NCBI GenBank assembly: GCA_907163375.1
Contig: CAJQUW010003080.1
Coordinates: forward strand, 310,001-374,000
Direction: 5' to 3'
Source: Prostheceraeus crozeri
Taxonomy: Eukaryota > Platyhelminthes > Polycladida > Euryleptidae
Length of the DNA: 64,000 nt
Numbering within the stretch: position 1 is the first letter of the stretch; each line of letters starts with the position of its first letter. Shown piece by piece: positions 22,999 to 35,295 of this stretch. The position numbers and the translations under genes are program-made. The notes beneath the pieces are model-generated. The model had not been told where the DNA came from, ran no database searches, and saw only the letters and a program-made list of their open reading frames with translations.

Positions 22999-23882
22999 CA
23001 GTGGCGGTCCGAGGGGGTGGGATGCTGGGATGCATCCCTCCCCACCAGCTCAAACTATGTGATAACGATCGAATAAGATCCGCATTCAACTTTTGCTTTC
23101 AAGATTATTGCGCCACTCGCAAGTTTTGAACTTTATGAAGCGCCAAAGTAATTTGAATAGCATTTCAAATTACTTTGGCGCTTCATAAAGCTCAAAACTT
23201 GCGAGTGCCGCAATAATCTTCACAGTTGCTAGCATAGCTGCTAGATATAGTGCAGTGCTGGTCTTTGAGTGGCTTCTGGCAGCAGCTTGACGCTTCAGCA
23301 ATCGCTATTGAGACGGTGGAAATTTTGAAAGCAAGGCCGTCGTTAGGAAGTCCAAGCATCTGTGTAATATCGACTGGACAGTGATAAGTAGGAAGACCCA
23401 GATGTCGTTTTAATTTGAATTTTTGTCCTCCTCTCTACTTCGTTCGGATGACCTGTCTGGGCATAGTGTCAAAAATAGAAACTTTAGTCATGTGATAGCT
23501 ACATGTATGATTAAAAAATGATGCAACCAGAGTTTTAAATGTTACAGCGAAATTCATATTTCGCATTTATACGAATCAAAATTCCACTCGCAACTTAGTC
23601 TACAAACGAGTAAGACTGTCGATACTTTCAGAAATAAAGGTGCAGCCAGCTGTCAATGAATTGCATATACTATGACTTCGATGGCATCTTTAATTTAGCA
23701 TATTTGCATGCTCATTTCCTTGACAGCACCAAAGAGCATACATGCAGATGTTAGGTGGTTGCTTTCTCTGCTACCAGCAAGTTAACAGCGACTTTAAAGT
23801 ACATAAAAATTTCAGGAAATTTCGTCATGGCCTGATCTCACCCAGGATCCCACCCCACCAGAATTTTCTGCGACCGCTCCTG
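22999..23882. mobile_element. hAT-like non-autonomous element (884 bp)
   Basis: It starts CAGTGGCGGTCCGAGGGGGT and ends GCGACCGCTCCTG with CCCACCCC-type subterminal text. The flanking 8-mers are TTATCGAG (22991-22998) and TAATCGAG (23883-23890), 7/8 identical. The CAG..CTG ends and 8 bp duplication indicate hAT. It contains a large internal palindrome at 23099-23221 and no transposase. Confidence 0.75.
23099..23221. repeat. Near-perfect 123 bp hairpin inside the hAT-like element
   Basis: Arms of about 58 bp (AAGATTATTGCGCCACTCGC.. and its inverse ..GCAATAATCTT) flank a 5 nt loop, TAGCA. Only two or three mismatches are visible, far fewer than in the rest of the element. Confidence 0.85.
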
Positions 23883-23890
23883 TAATCGAG

Positions 23891-24814
23891 AATACACAGC
23901 ATCTTATTTAATATGCAGTTATACCCGGAGTAAATTTGAGATGCGGAATTCACGCACAGAGAATTTCCTTGGGTTAAGTGCAGCTTATGATGCACCACTG
24001 ACAGTCGTAAGTTGGTGCACCTGTGATAATAAACAACAATGTTTATGATTAATACAGCGCTATCATTTTCTTTACTATACACAATGTACTACTTACTACA
24101 CTGTGCATCAGTGGCTCTCAAACTTTTAATTTACGGTCCACATTTTCATTTGTTGTTGATTCGCGAGCTGCATTTTCCATTTGCGATTTGCCCCGTCAAG
24201 TGTGTGATGCAACTTGTATAGGATCATCACGCACCGACATTGCATAATAGTCTAAATGATGTTCATAATCAGTCTCTAATAAAATTCACAGGTTGTATCT
24301 TGTTCATCAGGTTGTATCTTTCCCGACCGTCCTTTCATCACAGGCCCACTATCATTAAGCATAAATGCTTAATTATCAACTCCTCTCCTTTCTTATCTGT
24401 TTAATGTTTTCAACAGCATTGACCGTACGCTGTACTGCAATGTATTATTCTATGCACAACATTGTAATTTTGTTTGCCAATGTTTTTTGGAAATAAAAAA
24501 CTTCTGACTTTTGGAATTTTGAGACAGAATGATGTTGCACTTTGAGAGGCCCTTCTTTTGAAGTCTTGCTTTGACTTTCACCCTCATATGAGTGGGCAAT
24601 AGCAAATGTCACCAGGCCCTCTCAGATTTCTCTACGCACCTGAATAAAGTTAAAATATTAAAGTAGAAATCTTGCTAATTCTTTCATCATATTCGAAAGT
24701 TAGGCTCAAGAAAACACGTGAAATTTATAGTGAAAACGAATTTACATATGAATTATTTTCTTCATTAAATTTCTTGACTCTTAACCGGGTACCCTGCTTT
24801 ATCCATACACTAAG
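23891..24814. other. Unassigned, with a possible hAT-type end at 24109
   Basis: CAGTGGCTCTCAAACTTTT at 24109 resembles the 5' end of a widespread hAT-type MITE, followed by CGCGAGCTGCATTTTCC-like text. I could not find the matching right end, so a truncated copy is likely. No gene is seen. Confidence 0.35.
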
Positions 24815-26495
24815 CATAGTAGGTAGATTAGCAACTCAATATAGATCAAATCCCTCAATGTGCATGCAGTTGCTATTTGATTAAATTAATTCGAGTTCAG
24901 ACCAAGAACCAAATGTCAGATCAGCAAATTGTTTGCAGTTTTGGAGAAATTGGCACAGAATTGACTGATTATGATAGTAATACAGAAGGAATAACAGTAT
25001 TTTACTAATCCTCCGCATCATGTCAATCTTGGAGAGGTAATGTTTGTTAAACTAGCAATTCGATGGGCTACTATTACTTCAATCCTCAGCCTTAATAATA
25101 TGAGTATTTTCTTAAGCGTGATCAGATCACAAACTACCTGCCACTGAAGGAGCAAAATGTCATAATCAAAGACAAGGTTCATTATTTAATTTGAAAAGAA
25201 GTGAATGGGTCAACATTGCTATTAAGATTCAAGAAATGAAACAGAAATTTAGTGAATCACGAAATCATGGCGATGAAAATTCAATCAAACGTTTGAAATT
25301 TCAGTCAAGAAGCACAAAGAAATCTCAACTTTTCTATGAAGACTTGCATTATAATTCAGCTCAAGAAATGTTCTTGCTGATCAACTTAATTTCCGCTTGA
25401 CCCTAAAGCGGGTTGCTCTTTTTTCACCTCATCATGGTTGTTAACGTTTTGTAAACAGAAACATTTACCTCATATTGAGCTACTTTTCAAACGGAATGAA
25501 AGTTAAGATGAATGCAGTTATCACTTTATAATCTTCTCCTCAAAACATTGGTAGAAAAGTCAATATATTGTACTGTTTTGATAAAAAAATGTTGACGCAG
25601 TTTGCACCAAAGATATTTGGTATGTACTTTATACTCAAGGGTATTTTTCGCGATTTTTTCTTATTTGACTTCTTTACAATCATTTAACCTTTGCCTGGCT
25701 TGTGTACATGTGATACAGGATGCGGGTAGGCCTAATCATGACATGATATTTGCTATTTCTATTCAAAATATAATAATAAAGAAATTATTATATGATTGGA
25801 TGCGCACAACGACTGCGTGAATCCTAGCTGCATTTGAAGCATCGGCGAGAATCCTTGACTAAAAGAGAACATGAAATTCTTCTATTGCATCATACACTAT
25901 GTAATAGGACAGGAGTGCATAAAACCTCGTCCAATTTCAGAAAAATAATAGTTTTTAATTTATGTAGCCTACGAGCTAAATAAAATTACATGATGATATG
26001 AAAATAACTTATGCACAGCTGTACAACAAACATTGCATTTGTTGTTAACAAAATGTCAACAGCCAACCGGTTGAGGATCCACAGCGACAAGATACAATAT
26101 CTTTGATGTGAAATGAATACAGATTCTTATTGATTTGATGTTGCTATTCATGGACATGATATATAAAACCAACTGAATAATTATTCCAGTAGTTATAGTA
26201 CTTGCAAGTTGAAATGTTAACAAATTTTATACATTCAACCGCTTTAGGGTTAATTAAGTTGCCTGTTAGAAAAGGTTCATTCCTTTTGATATCCAATGAG
26301 TTTCATACTACTTGTACAGTAGAGGTACAAGGTCGCTTAAATATAAACGCAGGAATAATTTCCAATGATTTAGCTTTCTAAAAAGTGATCAAATATTATT
26401 TGGACCGCAGGAATATAATCCTCACAGATAATTGAGATTTATTTGATGAAAATTTTCCCTGTAAGCTGACATTTTTTGAGTCGACACTCTAATTA
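24815..26495 (+). repeat. Family A repeat, copy 3, split by a piggyBac-like element
   Basis: The first part (24815-25400) starts GTAGGTAGATTAGCAACTCA and runs to TTTCCGCTTGA. The second part (26250-26495) continues TTAATTAAG and ends TTGAGTCGACACTCTAAT. The joint sequence matches the uninterrupted copies at 10816 and 14010. Confidence 0.7.
25401..26249. mobile_element. piggyBac-like non-autonomous element (849 bp)
   Basis: It starts CCCTAAAGCGGGTTGC and ends CAACCGCTTTAGGG. The flanks are TTGA (25397-25400) and TTAA (26250-26253). The uninterrupted family A copy has TTAA at this point, so TTGA is a mutated TTAA. A TTAA duplication with CCCT ends is the piggyBac signature. No transposase ORF remains. 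Confidence 0.8.
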
Positions 26496-26511
26496 CTATA
26501 TTTTTGCTGTA

Positions 26512-27325
26512 CACTGTAAATCGCTGGATACGAAAATTACATGCAAACATACACCAAAATTACATACAATTTGAAACTAACATCTGATACGAGATTCTCG
26601 TATGTTCACAGAGATCTAGTATGTTTTTCATACGAAATCTCACTTACTTTCGTATGTGATAGGCATGTAGCGATACGAACGATTCTATCTGTGATTGGCT
26701 GTTTTACGATGAAATACGAGTTGTTGGTATGTTTTATATACGAAACCCGATGAAAATTGGTCTTCATTCGTATGTGTTTAGTATGAGCAGCTTTAAGTCA
26801 CATAGCAAAAAATTTTAAGTATTACATACTACTGTCAAATAATTTTTTTTCATTAATACCAGTCGTGAATATTTCATATATCTCATGCATAACTATTTTT
26901 GCGTTCATGAATTATAATGTGTTTTTATTTCGGATTGATAATATGCTTAGTTCCAAAATTACATAATGCATAATTGTTGATGGTCAAATACTTATTGATT
27001 ATTTATGAAATGCCTCAGACTTACATGTATTAAAATCGAATTCAGTATTGTAAGTTTGACTATTAATTGTCAGTATCTCACTACTTGCAAAACAGTAGTA
27101 ACATTAGTGTGATCTTTATTGACAAAAGGCCTTAAATCAACATATATTACAAATCATTAATGCTTTCTTTTAGCATTGTGCCGGTATGGCTGTGGTATGT
27201 AAAGCATACCACACTTGAAATAACATGTGAAAAGCATACAAATATATATACCAAGATAATACATATATTAATATACCACAAAATAGTATCCTTCGTATGT
27301 GATTGGTATTGAGCGATTTACAGTG
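26512..27325. mobile_element. Element with CACTGTAAATCGCT ends (814 bp)
   Basis: Inverted ends CACTGTAAATCGCT and AGCGATTTACAGTG are seen. The interior is full of CGTATG/CATACG words in both orientations. A clear target-site duplication was not found. The element at 45952-46418 has related CACTGTAAAC ends. Confidence 0.6.
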
Positions 27326-29263
27326 ATGTCTCAAGTCTGAGGTAAAGCCATCTAATGTGCCCTGCATGTCGCAGTTTAATAAAAAGAAAGTTTGATTTAA
27401 TGATCGATTAATCGATCTCTTTGTCAAGTCAATCGATCTTCTTCGAATATTTATCGTGGATATTTATCTGAATTTCAGCATGATAGAATTTCAGATATTT
27501 TCTAAGGACAAATAATTCATTGCGAGATATTCCGTCGTGGAGAAATTTCAACGTTAGGAAATTTCTACCTTCATAAAGGAACTCGACTAAATTTCATTCA
27601 TTTCAAAAGCAGGGAGATTCTAATCTCCCATGACATACAGATGAACACTTTTGGGAACGTAGAATTGGCAATTTCCTGACCACCGTCCCTTTCCGATCGT
27701 TTCCTGTCGTTCCAATCTCTCACTTCCCACTTTAAACTATCGAATTTCTCTTTATTCGATCGAGCGTTGAGTTACATCATTCGATTCAATGCACTGTTTC
27801 CTCTCACACATTGACTTTATTCATTTAAGAATTATTAATAGATCAATGAAAAATCACTTTGAATCTTATTTTTGATTGACTTGAGCCGCCATTATCAAGA
27901 AGTGAATGAGAAATCGTGAAATGACAAGCCAATTCAATCCACAGAAAATGCTCTTGTTGAAGCCGGGCTTTCTGAGGACTCGGAGAAAAGGTGCTGGAAA
28001 GAGTTACTGCCCTCACGAACGGAAAGTTTTCATGAGAACTCATGAAGTTTAATGCGGATTCATGAGATTATCATCAGAAAATATTTTACTCATGATGGTC
28101 ATATGACTGATGAGAACATAATGAGTGGTGCTGAGATCATTCATGAGGATAATATCTCCTTATGCGTTCATGGGAAAGTTATGAGCTTTCATGCGGCTTT
28201 TGTGAAAATAATTATGGTGGGGCCTAATGGCTAGGCCTACTTGCAAATACTATATGAGTAGTAAGACATGCACATTAGTCGTGCTAGGAATAAGTCATAA
28301 GACAACTCATTTAATCGATTAGAACCTCCACGTTTAGTCTATAAAGAATGAAATGTAGAATGCATCATAGCAATCTGCAAGAGCCTTTTCGAAATGATGC
28401 ATAAATAATTTCACTTACCAATGAGCATGACTATAGCAGAGGTTGAAGATCACATTTTGATGCTTTGTCCTGATCAATTATGGTTCAATTATTCATTACC
28501 TAACTTGATATTGTGGTCATGGCGTGGGAAGGCTGTGGGGCAACCCGGCCAGGCTATGAAGATCTCAATAGCAGATAAATAAATTCAAAAGTATGAAAAA
28601 GCAACACTAAATTTTTATTGAGATTGTTGTGAAAAGCTCATGAATTTTGATGAGATATTTCATGTGAAAACGATTGAAATCTGCATCAAATTTCATAAGG
28701 AATTTTCGTAAGAGTGAGGATGGATTTTTCACGGATGGATTCCTGAAGCAAGGATATTTGTTGCTGACATTTAGAAGGGTTCAATGACCTTAGATTTCTC
28801 AACCATGATTTATATGTTTCTGCTCCACAACTTTGCATTTCTCTAATTCTTGTTTTTGTTCTGAATCATCCATTTAAAATAATGATTTCAAATTTTTTTT
28901 AATCATTTGAAGCTTCAAAAGAAGGCGTGTGATAATGAAATGCAAATTTGGAAAACAAAAGAATTCTATATATTTATGAATATCTACAAATGAAACTTAT
29001 TGAGCACCGGCGTGGAGCTTGCTTTTTATCAGTGCATGTAACTTTCACACGCATCGTATTGCTCCATAGAGACAACACCATATGGTTGGGAAAAATCGAT
29101 TAATCGAATATTTAAAAGTCGCATATGCTATGAATGGCATAGCTAGAATTAGACGACTTTTATATTTCATGATATACTAATTGATAGAAGAGAAAATTAT
29201 TACTGGATCAACCTATTTTCCATTGTGATGAGAAGAAGGTGAAACAATATGTTTTAATTATTT
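27326..29263. other. Unassigned, with a patch of repeated TCATGAG words
   Basis: Between 28030 and 28240 the words CATGAG, CTCATGA and TCATGAG recur many times, but without a fixed period. I recognise no gene. Confidence 0.35.
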
Positions 29264-29386
29264 ATGACTTTTATCCGATCAAGAATCCGAAATTCCGACA
29301 TCGAGTGGGATTTCAATGAAATCAAATGGGACCTTAATAGCATTTCCGAATGGGGTATGGCTAATGGTCTGATATACTGGGTACCG
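29264..29386 (+). CDS. Weak candidate exon, Trp-rich and acidic
   Basis: An ATG at 29264 opens MTFIRSRIRNSDIEWDFNEI, then KWDLNSISEWGMANGLIYWV and P. This runs into a consensus donor CCG/GTAAGC at 29387. If the donor is not used, the frame ends at TAG after 12 more codons. The residue pattern looks more coding than its AT-rich surroundings. I recognise no family, and the preceding exon context is absent. It could be a remnant of a mobile element. Confidence 0.2.
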
Positions 29387-29422
29387 GTAAGCATGGAGAA
29401 GCTATCTCAATTTTCGTGGTAG

Positions 29423-30749
29423 CTTCAACTGCTGTGCAATATCGAGCATATCATTCAAACCATCGACTTCTGAGAGTCTGGGATGGAGAAGTCACACTGT
29501 GTTTATTGAACAGAAGTGTGCTCAACGCATGTACATTGTACATTTTAGGCCTGATCAAAACTTTTACTAACATTTATGAATATGCCATTATTTTCTAAGT
29601 GTTGTATTGATGTCCTATGTTTTTGGGAATCGCTTCGACAGACTCAAATATAATAGTCAGAAATGTTATCTGAAGATAAAATCACGTAATCTGAAACTAG
29701 ATGGCATTACTCTTGGAGGATGGCTCCTGGAAGTGAATGCATAGCTTCAAAAGACTTGAAAGGCTAGCGAAGTCATCTTCCAAGAAGGCTTGTCGCACCT
29801 CTTAAGCTTCGTAGACAAACGGCCAGTCTAAAAACTTCTTGACTCATGCAATGTTCTTGCTGCTTGCTTCACTTCTTTCTCGTACCCTGCCACGCTCTAA
29901 AATCTTGCTGAACACTTCAACACTTCACCGTCACTTATCTTTCTTACCTTTTGCATCTCTCTTCCTAATCGATTGTGCTCACATAGTGTTTAGCAACGCT
30001 TTGCGCTTTTTCCTTTTTTTCATAGTCCTTTTTCACTTTTAATGTAATTTCGTGTTTTTTCTATGTATACAGTATGTGAAATCTGGCTGCAGCATGATGA
30101 TAATTACAAAGCTGATTTTCATTATGGCAACTGCTGTCTTTCTGTCATTTCACAGCTTTCTGTTTTACATTGCTGTGCCAAAGCTCCTTTGATCCATGTA
30201 TGTATATCAATTCATCAAGGTTATCGCTGCAAATTAATTTACGTGATTCTTTTGTGGTTGATGTGTGGATTCATTATCGCTAGCACAATCAAGTTGTATA
30301 GTAACGCTTCTGTCTAGAAAGATAACTAGTATGCTGTCAGTGTATATTTGAACATAGTAACTGTCGTCCACTCATGATCAAAAGTCTCCCAGATATTGAA
30401 AATGCGAAGCACTGGGGGACAGTGTAATTTAATACTTCGTATTACATAGTGAGGTATTAATGCACCTGTATTGTGAGTCAGTATATTGAAGTTGATGTTC
30501 TGAACACAATCGTGTTTCAAATTTCATGTCATTCTGATAAAAAGTGTTTCACAATCCATAGATATTTATTGAATTTTCCCATTGGATTCCAATGGGAATC
30601 CTTTGATTGATTGATAAGCGTATATTTGTAAAACACAAAAATCTCCGAAATGGGAATCGTGGAGATTAACTCAGAATTACAGTGAAGAATATAGAATATA
30701 AAAGTGGTCCATCATAAAAGTTCATAGGAACAGCAACATTAAAACATCA
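29423..30749. other. AT-rich sequence, nothing recognised
   Basis: The open frames at 29839-30042 and 30063-30317 have no motif, splice signal or start context that I would trust. Confidence 0.35.
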
Positions 30750-31200
30750 TGGGTCATAGGGAGTCGTTGTGTAGTTCGGAAGTAACGAAAACAAATCCTT
30801 TCGTTCGGCGCTAAGTCTTGACAGGTGGAAGTAAAATAGGACTAATTCTATTAGAGATATTGGGAAGAAGTTCATGAAGAATATGGCATGGATTTTACAA
30901 TGCATTTCTGAAGAGCCGAAGTGCTAGAACTTTTCTGCGCTCAACAACGTTCAATAAATTGCACTTTTCACATGCATTTATATCAAATCCGTGGATGATG
31001 CGAAATGTACATCTACAAATTGCATCAACTTTCAGATTTAAAACAATTCCGGGGTTCAAAAACAGAGGAGATGCATACTCGAATACTGATTTGATAATTG
31101 CATTAAACACTTGAACAAGCTGATCATGAGATAGCCTAGTCCTCAAAACTCGCAAAATATACAGCCGCTTCGAAGCAACGGATAATACATGTTCTATACT
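30750..31200 (-). pseudogene. LINE 3' fragment, same family as 17640-18341
   Basis: The minus strand reads RVLRTRLSHDQLVQVFNAII, then KSVFEYASPLFLNPGI, HGFDINACEKCNLLNVVERR and KVLALRLFRNAL. After a frameshift it gives ILHELLPNISNRISPILLP. VFEYASPLF and CNLLxxxxRRKxLxLRLFRxAL match the LINE fragment on the opposite strand at 17640. It is 5'-truncated and frameshifted. Confidence 0.7.
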
Positions 31201-31630
31201 AATCTTACCTATAACCGAAAGCGACTGGCTGTGACACCTAAGAATTTGATTTTTGTATTCAGCGTTTCAAGATCTACAAATCCATGCTATTAAGCCCTTT
31301 GTGCTCGAATTTAGTAAAAAATTGCTAGCAGCTCCCATCCTAATAGAAGGTGAGTCTATTTCATTTTTATGTCAGCTGATTATCAATAAAACTCTGCTAT
31401 CAACTGAAACACTTTTCAGCTCACTGATTTTCTGATTGATGTTCGGAGAAGAGACTGTAGTGAAATCTCGCCATCCGGACGATAAAAAGAGGGAACGGAA
31501 TTCCTCAATAATCCGAAACGAAAATCAAAGTTGGTCACCAAATGTCAGGTTTTATGCGCATTTCTATTCAATAATCTAACAGGGTTCAAGATAGACTGTT
31601 AGTAAATGTACATTAAGTAAGTCTGTTTAG

Positions 31631-31746
31631 CAGAAGATCATTAACAACGAGGATGACATCATTAACCTGGATGAAAGGGACAAGGCTACTGACGCGGCCG
31701 ATGATGAGATCGATAGCGAAGCCGGCATGAAGGCTCTGCCAAGTAG
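31631..31746 (+). CDS. Candidate internal exon, acidic protein, family unknown
   Basis: This short GC-richer block is bounded by ..GTCTGTTTAG and the strong donor AGTAG/GTAAGC. It is open only between an in-frame TAG at the acceptor and a TAA in the donor, as expected for a true exon. It reads QKIINNEDDIINLDERDKAT, then DAADDEIDSEAGMKALPS. Charge and codon choice (GAC, GCC, GGC) look coding in this frame and on this strand. I do not recognise the protein. No partner exon was found, so the gene is unplaced. It would be nested antisense to, or downstream of, the NCKX gene. Confidence 0.4.
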
Positions 31747-32839
31747 GTAAGCTCCCGCTTAAGTATGCATCTCAGTTAAGTGTGCAGAGGATCTTCAAAA
31801 ATATCAGGTTCAACTTTATGGTTTTAGCACAAGCTTGCGTATGCGGATGACTGCGGTTTATCCACTGTTTATGACGAATGCTCAAACATATCATGAAAAT
31901 TGATTTCCGTCAGGTATTTTATCTTTCTACAGTTAACTTGTAATGTCATTTGTCTCAGTTTCTTCAGAAAAGTGTTGAAAGAGTTCTTTAGGTCATCATA
32001 GCTGCCGCATGTTTCAATTGTCCACAAAAACAATTTAAGCCGTAAACAACAAGTGAGTCTCCTCTGAGCTGAACTAGCTATTTCATGCAGTCCTAGAAAA
32101 TAACTCCAGAAAAGATGCGTCATCCTCTAACAGCATTTTGCATATAATTCTTAATTCTAGCCGTATGCTTCATTTTCTCTTTTTTCAGTGACCTGTAGTC
32201 CACATGCACCATCACTGCATAATATATCGTACAATAGTAGTATTCGCAAAGGCAAGAAGAAAACAACTGCTATCTACAATCACTTTATATTTTTATTTAA
32301 AAATAAAACTTGACAACTGTTGTCATGTTTCTATGATCAATCGGTTAATGTTCATCTTACAGAAATATTACATCGACATAATTATATCATTTGGACAGAA
32401 ATTTACATGTAGGCATTTAACACAGCTGTATAAGGTTTCAGAAAGAAGTGAGAAATATCTGATTTACGAATTATCATTGCGAAAACAAAGGCCATTGATA
32501 GACTTCGTAGCCGTTTCGTTGTCATCATAGAGATCCGATTGATTCTATTAATCCGGAATATATTTCACTTTTCTATGTAAGTATGCAGCGTAAGTATGCA
32601 CTTTTCTATGCGTGCTTTAAGTCGCATCAGTATAAAAAAGAGATGATAAAATGAAAACTATACGCGATCCTCAATGAGAAGAGAAAATCGAGTGACGTTG
32701 CAAAGTAATCAACTTTGATCGGCCGTGAGAGATCTCTCTTCAATTTTTGTCTGCTTTCTGTCACAAAAGATTCTTAGAATATATCACATTTCTCCAAATC
32801 GAGATGGTTAAACTATGTTACTTGGAATACAATATATTC
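31747..32839. other. AT-rich sequence, nothing recognised
   Basis: I see no gene. The open frames here are short and without motifs. Confidence 0.35.
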
Positions 32840-34570
32840 CGAGGTTGGCCGATTTTACCACCCGGTAAAAACCGGTAAAAACCTGGTAAAAACCACCAGC
32901 TTTTGTCACCATTTTTCGGCTAAAACTGGCAAAAACTGGCTAAAACCATTTTTTGTATCATTGCTACTTGAGTTTTTTGGGTACATGCAATACAAAGTAT
33001 CATCGTCACTCCTTGCTGTATTGATGAACGTTAGTCGCAATAAGTTCACTTTACTTTCCCATCATTCGATAAACATTTAGGCCTGTATTTTCACAATTCA
33101 AACCTATCAATATCGTATTTCAATCAAGAATATGTTCCAAGTATAGGTGTAAGAATATGAATTATTATAAAAAATATTGTTATAAAGCTGTTGTGCATTA
33201 TTCTTCTAAGTATGCACGCATTTCGTTGCTTTGCGAATTTCATTCATTGTAAGATGCAACAGACGCCCAGTCTGGAAGGAAATTACTTGGTTCTACCGGT
33301 ATATAAAAGATCGAAAACAGGCATTCCATGAAGAAATGTAGAAATCTGGTCTCGGATTTCTACGATTAACCTCCCTGCTGATCTCATAGAATAGCTTGTC
33401 TTCTAAATCTGTGGCAAATGTTCTATACCCATTGTGATTACACGAATATTACTATGAAATTTATCCTGCACTCCCAGTAGGACTAGATTGAAAATGTTGC
33501 CCCTCAACAATTTTCATGTCATGGTAATTTGCCCTCACATATTTAGAGGATAAGGTTATGCTAAATGAATTTAAAACCGAGAGTAAAGTTTTGATTTGAG
33601 CTCAAAATATAGAAATTTCAAGAGCTTTAAACAAATTTGTATATCACAATAATGTCAAAATTGTTTGTCGCTCTCAGATTCTATCAACAAGATCAATTTT
33701 ACAGCTTACTGGACATGTTCTTTTGTTGAGATTATAACTGAAGCTGTTCAGACATACACTATACCTCACGTTATCAAGATTGCTGGTGCGAACTATGTTA
33801 TTCAATTATTATTTCTTCTTACAAATCATGATTTCCTGCTACAGTCACAAGCATTAGTTCATTTAGTATATTTCTAAAAAAAGTAGAAATACATTCTAAG
33901 TGACTGTTGTATATTGCTTGATTTGGGAGGTTAGATTTTCCGGTGCAGAGACTTTTTGATAGAGTGTTTTCTCTTCGTTCATGAGACCTGGGTTCGAATC
34001 TAGATCTGATGAAACCTAAGCTACTATTAAAATACACTCTGCATTCTTGATTAACACTCAACACAGAAGAGTGACAGTGGGATTATTGAAGCTCGTCCAC
34101 ATGAAGAAAGTGGTTTGCTTAATTTAGTTCTATGAGAATCTATGTATAAGCCAGTTATATTCATATATTTATTTTCATTTTATAATTCACTTGATGATAA
34201 TTCTGCGAGCATCTAACAACTTCTGTTACATGAACCAAAGAGCCAAAATGGTGCTGAAGTCTACATTTGTTCTTAAATCACAAGAAAAGGGCATAGCAAT
34301 CGTATAGAAAGACAACATCGTTTGTCGTTCGTTATAAAAACATATCATGTGGTTTCATCACAGAATGAATGTCATGTTTTGGAAGATAAGAGTTTCAAAC
34401 TGCAAACCCGCATGCACCGTAATACTTAAAACCCAACTTTCTGTCGATCATTTCGTGAAGAAATAGACTGATATTTTGGAATTTTCGTTTTAGCCGGTTT
34501 TTGCCAGTTTTTGCCGGTTTTTACCACTTAGTGGCAAAAACCAGTTTTGGCCGGCAAAAAGCCAACCCTG
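32840..34570. mobile_element. hAT-like non-autonomous element (1,731 bp)
   Basis: It starts CGAGGTTGGCCGATTTTACC and ends GCAAAAAGCCAACCCTG. Subterminal arrays of GGTAAAAACC and GGCAAAAAC(T/C) words occur in both orientations. The flanking 8-mers are identical, ATATATTC at 32832-32839 and 34571-34578. The 8 bp duplication and CAGGGTTGGC-type end indicate hAT. No transposase is present. A B-box-like GGGTTCGAATC at about 33992 is inside. Confidence 0.85.
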
Positions 34571-34854
34571 ATATATTCATGCAGAGGCGCTTATAAAGTA
34601 ATTACAACGTTGTATATATCTGTAGACCAGTAATATAGTTTCAAGTTTCCATGAATAGTTGAATCGTTTCAGAATCTCATTTTTATAAATATTTGGTCGC
34701 CATAACCGATAAGAAATCATTTTTGAAATTGAATGCGTCTTAAAGCTACAGAGTTTGACTGCAAAATTATCCCTACATGTACACTGTAAATCCATTGCTG
34801 TCAAACACGTGCGAACGACGTATTCTTCGTTAGCATGCTGTATGCTATGCTTGC

Positions 34855-34860
34855 TTTATT
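34855..34860 (-). promoter_or_regulatory. Possible poly(A) signal for the NCKX terminal exon B
   Basis: AATAAA on the minus strand, about 217 nt after the stop codon at 35077-35079, is in a suitable place for 3' end formation. Such hexamers are common in AT-rich DNA. Confidence 0.35.
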
Positions 34861-35076
34861 GACCATGCATCTATAAATTAGCATTTCATGGCGAACAGTC
34901 ATTTTCGAGTGGAGCGATACATAAACCATGTAATCCATGCAATAATAATGTAAGATTTATATACATTATGTAATTACATAAGAAATCGTGAACAGATTTC
35001 ATACACAATCAAACGTGTTCTAAGGAGAAACACATTTGATATTGAATGAAATTCGCAAATATCTTCAGATATCACT

Positions 35077-35295
35077 TCAACAGTTAAACTTTCCAGTTTG
35101 ACTACATAAGAATTCTTGGAGAAAAGCATAAACCAAAAAGAGAATGTAAGTAATAAAAAAGGACACTCCGATAACTTTATTCAAGCGATATTTAACGAGG
35201 ATGAATACGACGTTTGCAAATAGCAGAAGACCGAGAAGAATAAAACCGAACTTGGGATGTGGCATCAGCTGCATCGCACCGGTGCAGTAGGCATT
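35077..35295 (-). CDS. NCKX (SLC24-type) exchanger, terminal exon B
   Basis: This exon has 72 codons plus TGA, phase 0, after the acceptor TTTCTCTTTTCAG. It begins NAYCTGAMQLMPHPKFGF. Two hydrophobic spans follow, ILLGLLLFANVVFIL and VIGVSFFITYILFLVYAF, separated by VKYRLNKV. It ends LQEFLCSQTGKFNC. The two helices with a basic RLNK turn match the last two membrane segments of K+-dependent Na+/Ca2+ exchangers (RLDRKLG in vertebrates), which move Ca2+ out against Na+ with K+ co-transport. It has the same length (219 nt) and splice phase as 49725-49943 and about 60-65 percent amino acid identity. It is either an alternative last exon or the end of a second gene copy. Confidence 0.75.
   Translation of the reverse strand, partial: NAYCTGAMQLMPHPKFGFILLGLLLFANVVFILVKYRLNKVIGVSFFITYILFLVYAFLQEFLCSQTGKFNC

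Noticed and set aside
24109-24620. Possible hAT-type MITE starting CAGTGGCTCTCAAAC
   Set aside because: The matching right end and target-site duplication could not be found, so it is not called as an element.
30063-30317. 84-codon open frame with hydrophobic end
   Set aside because: It is possible by chance in 64 kb. I see no family signature, and there is no supporting promoter or splice evidence.
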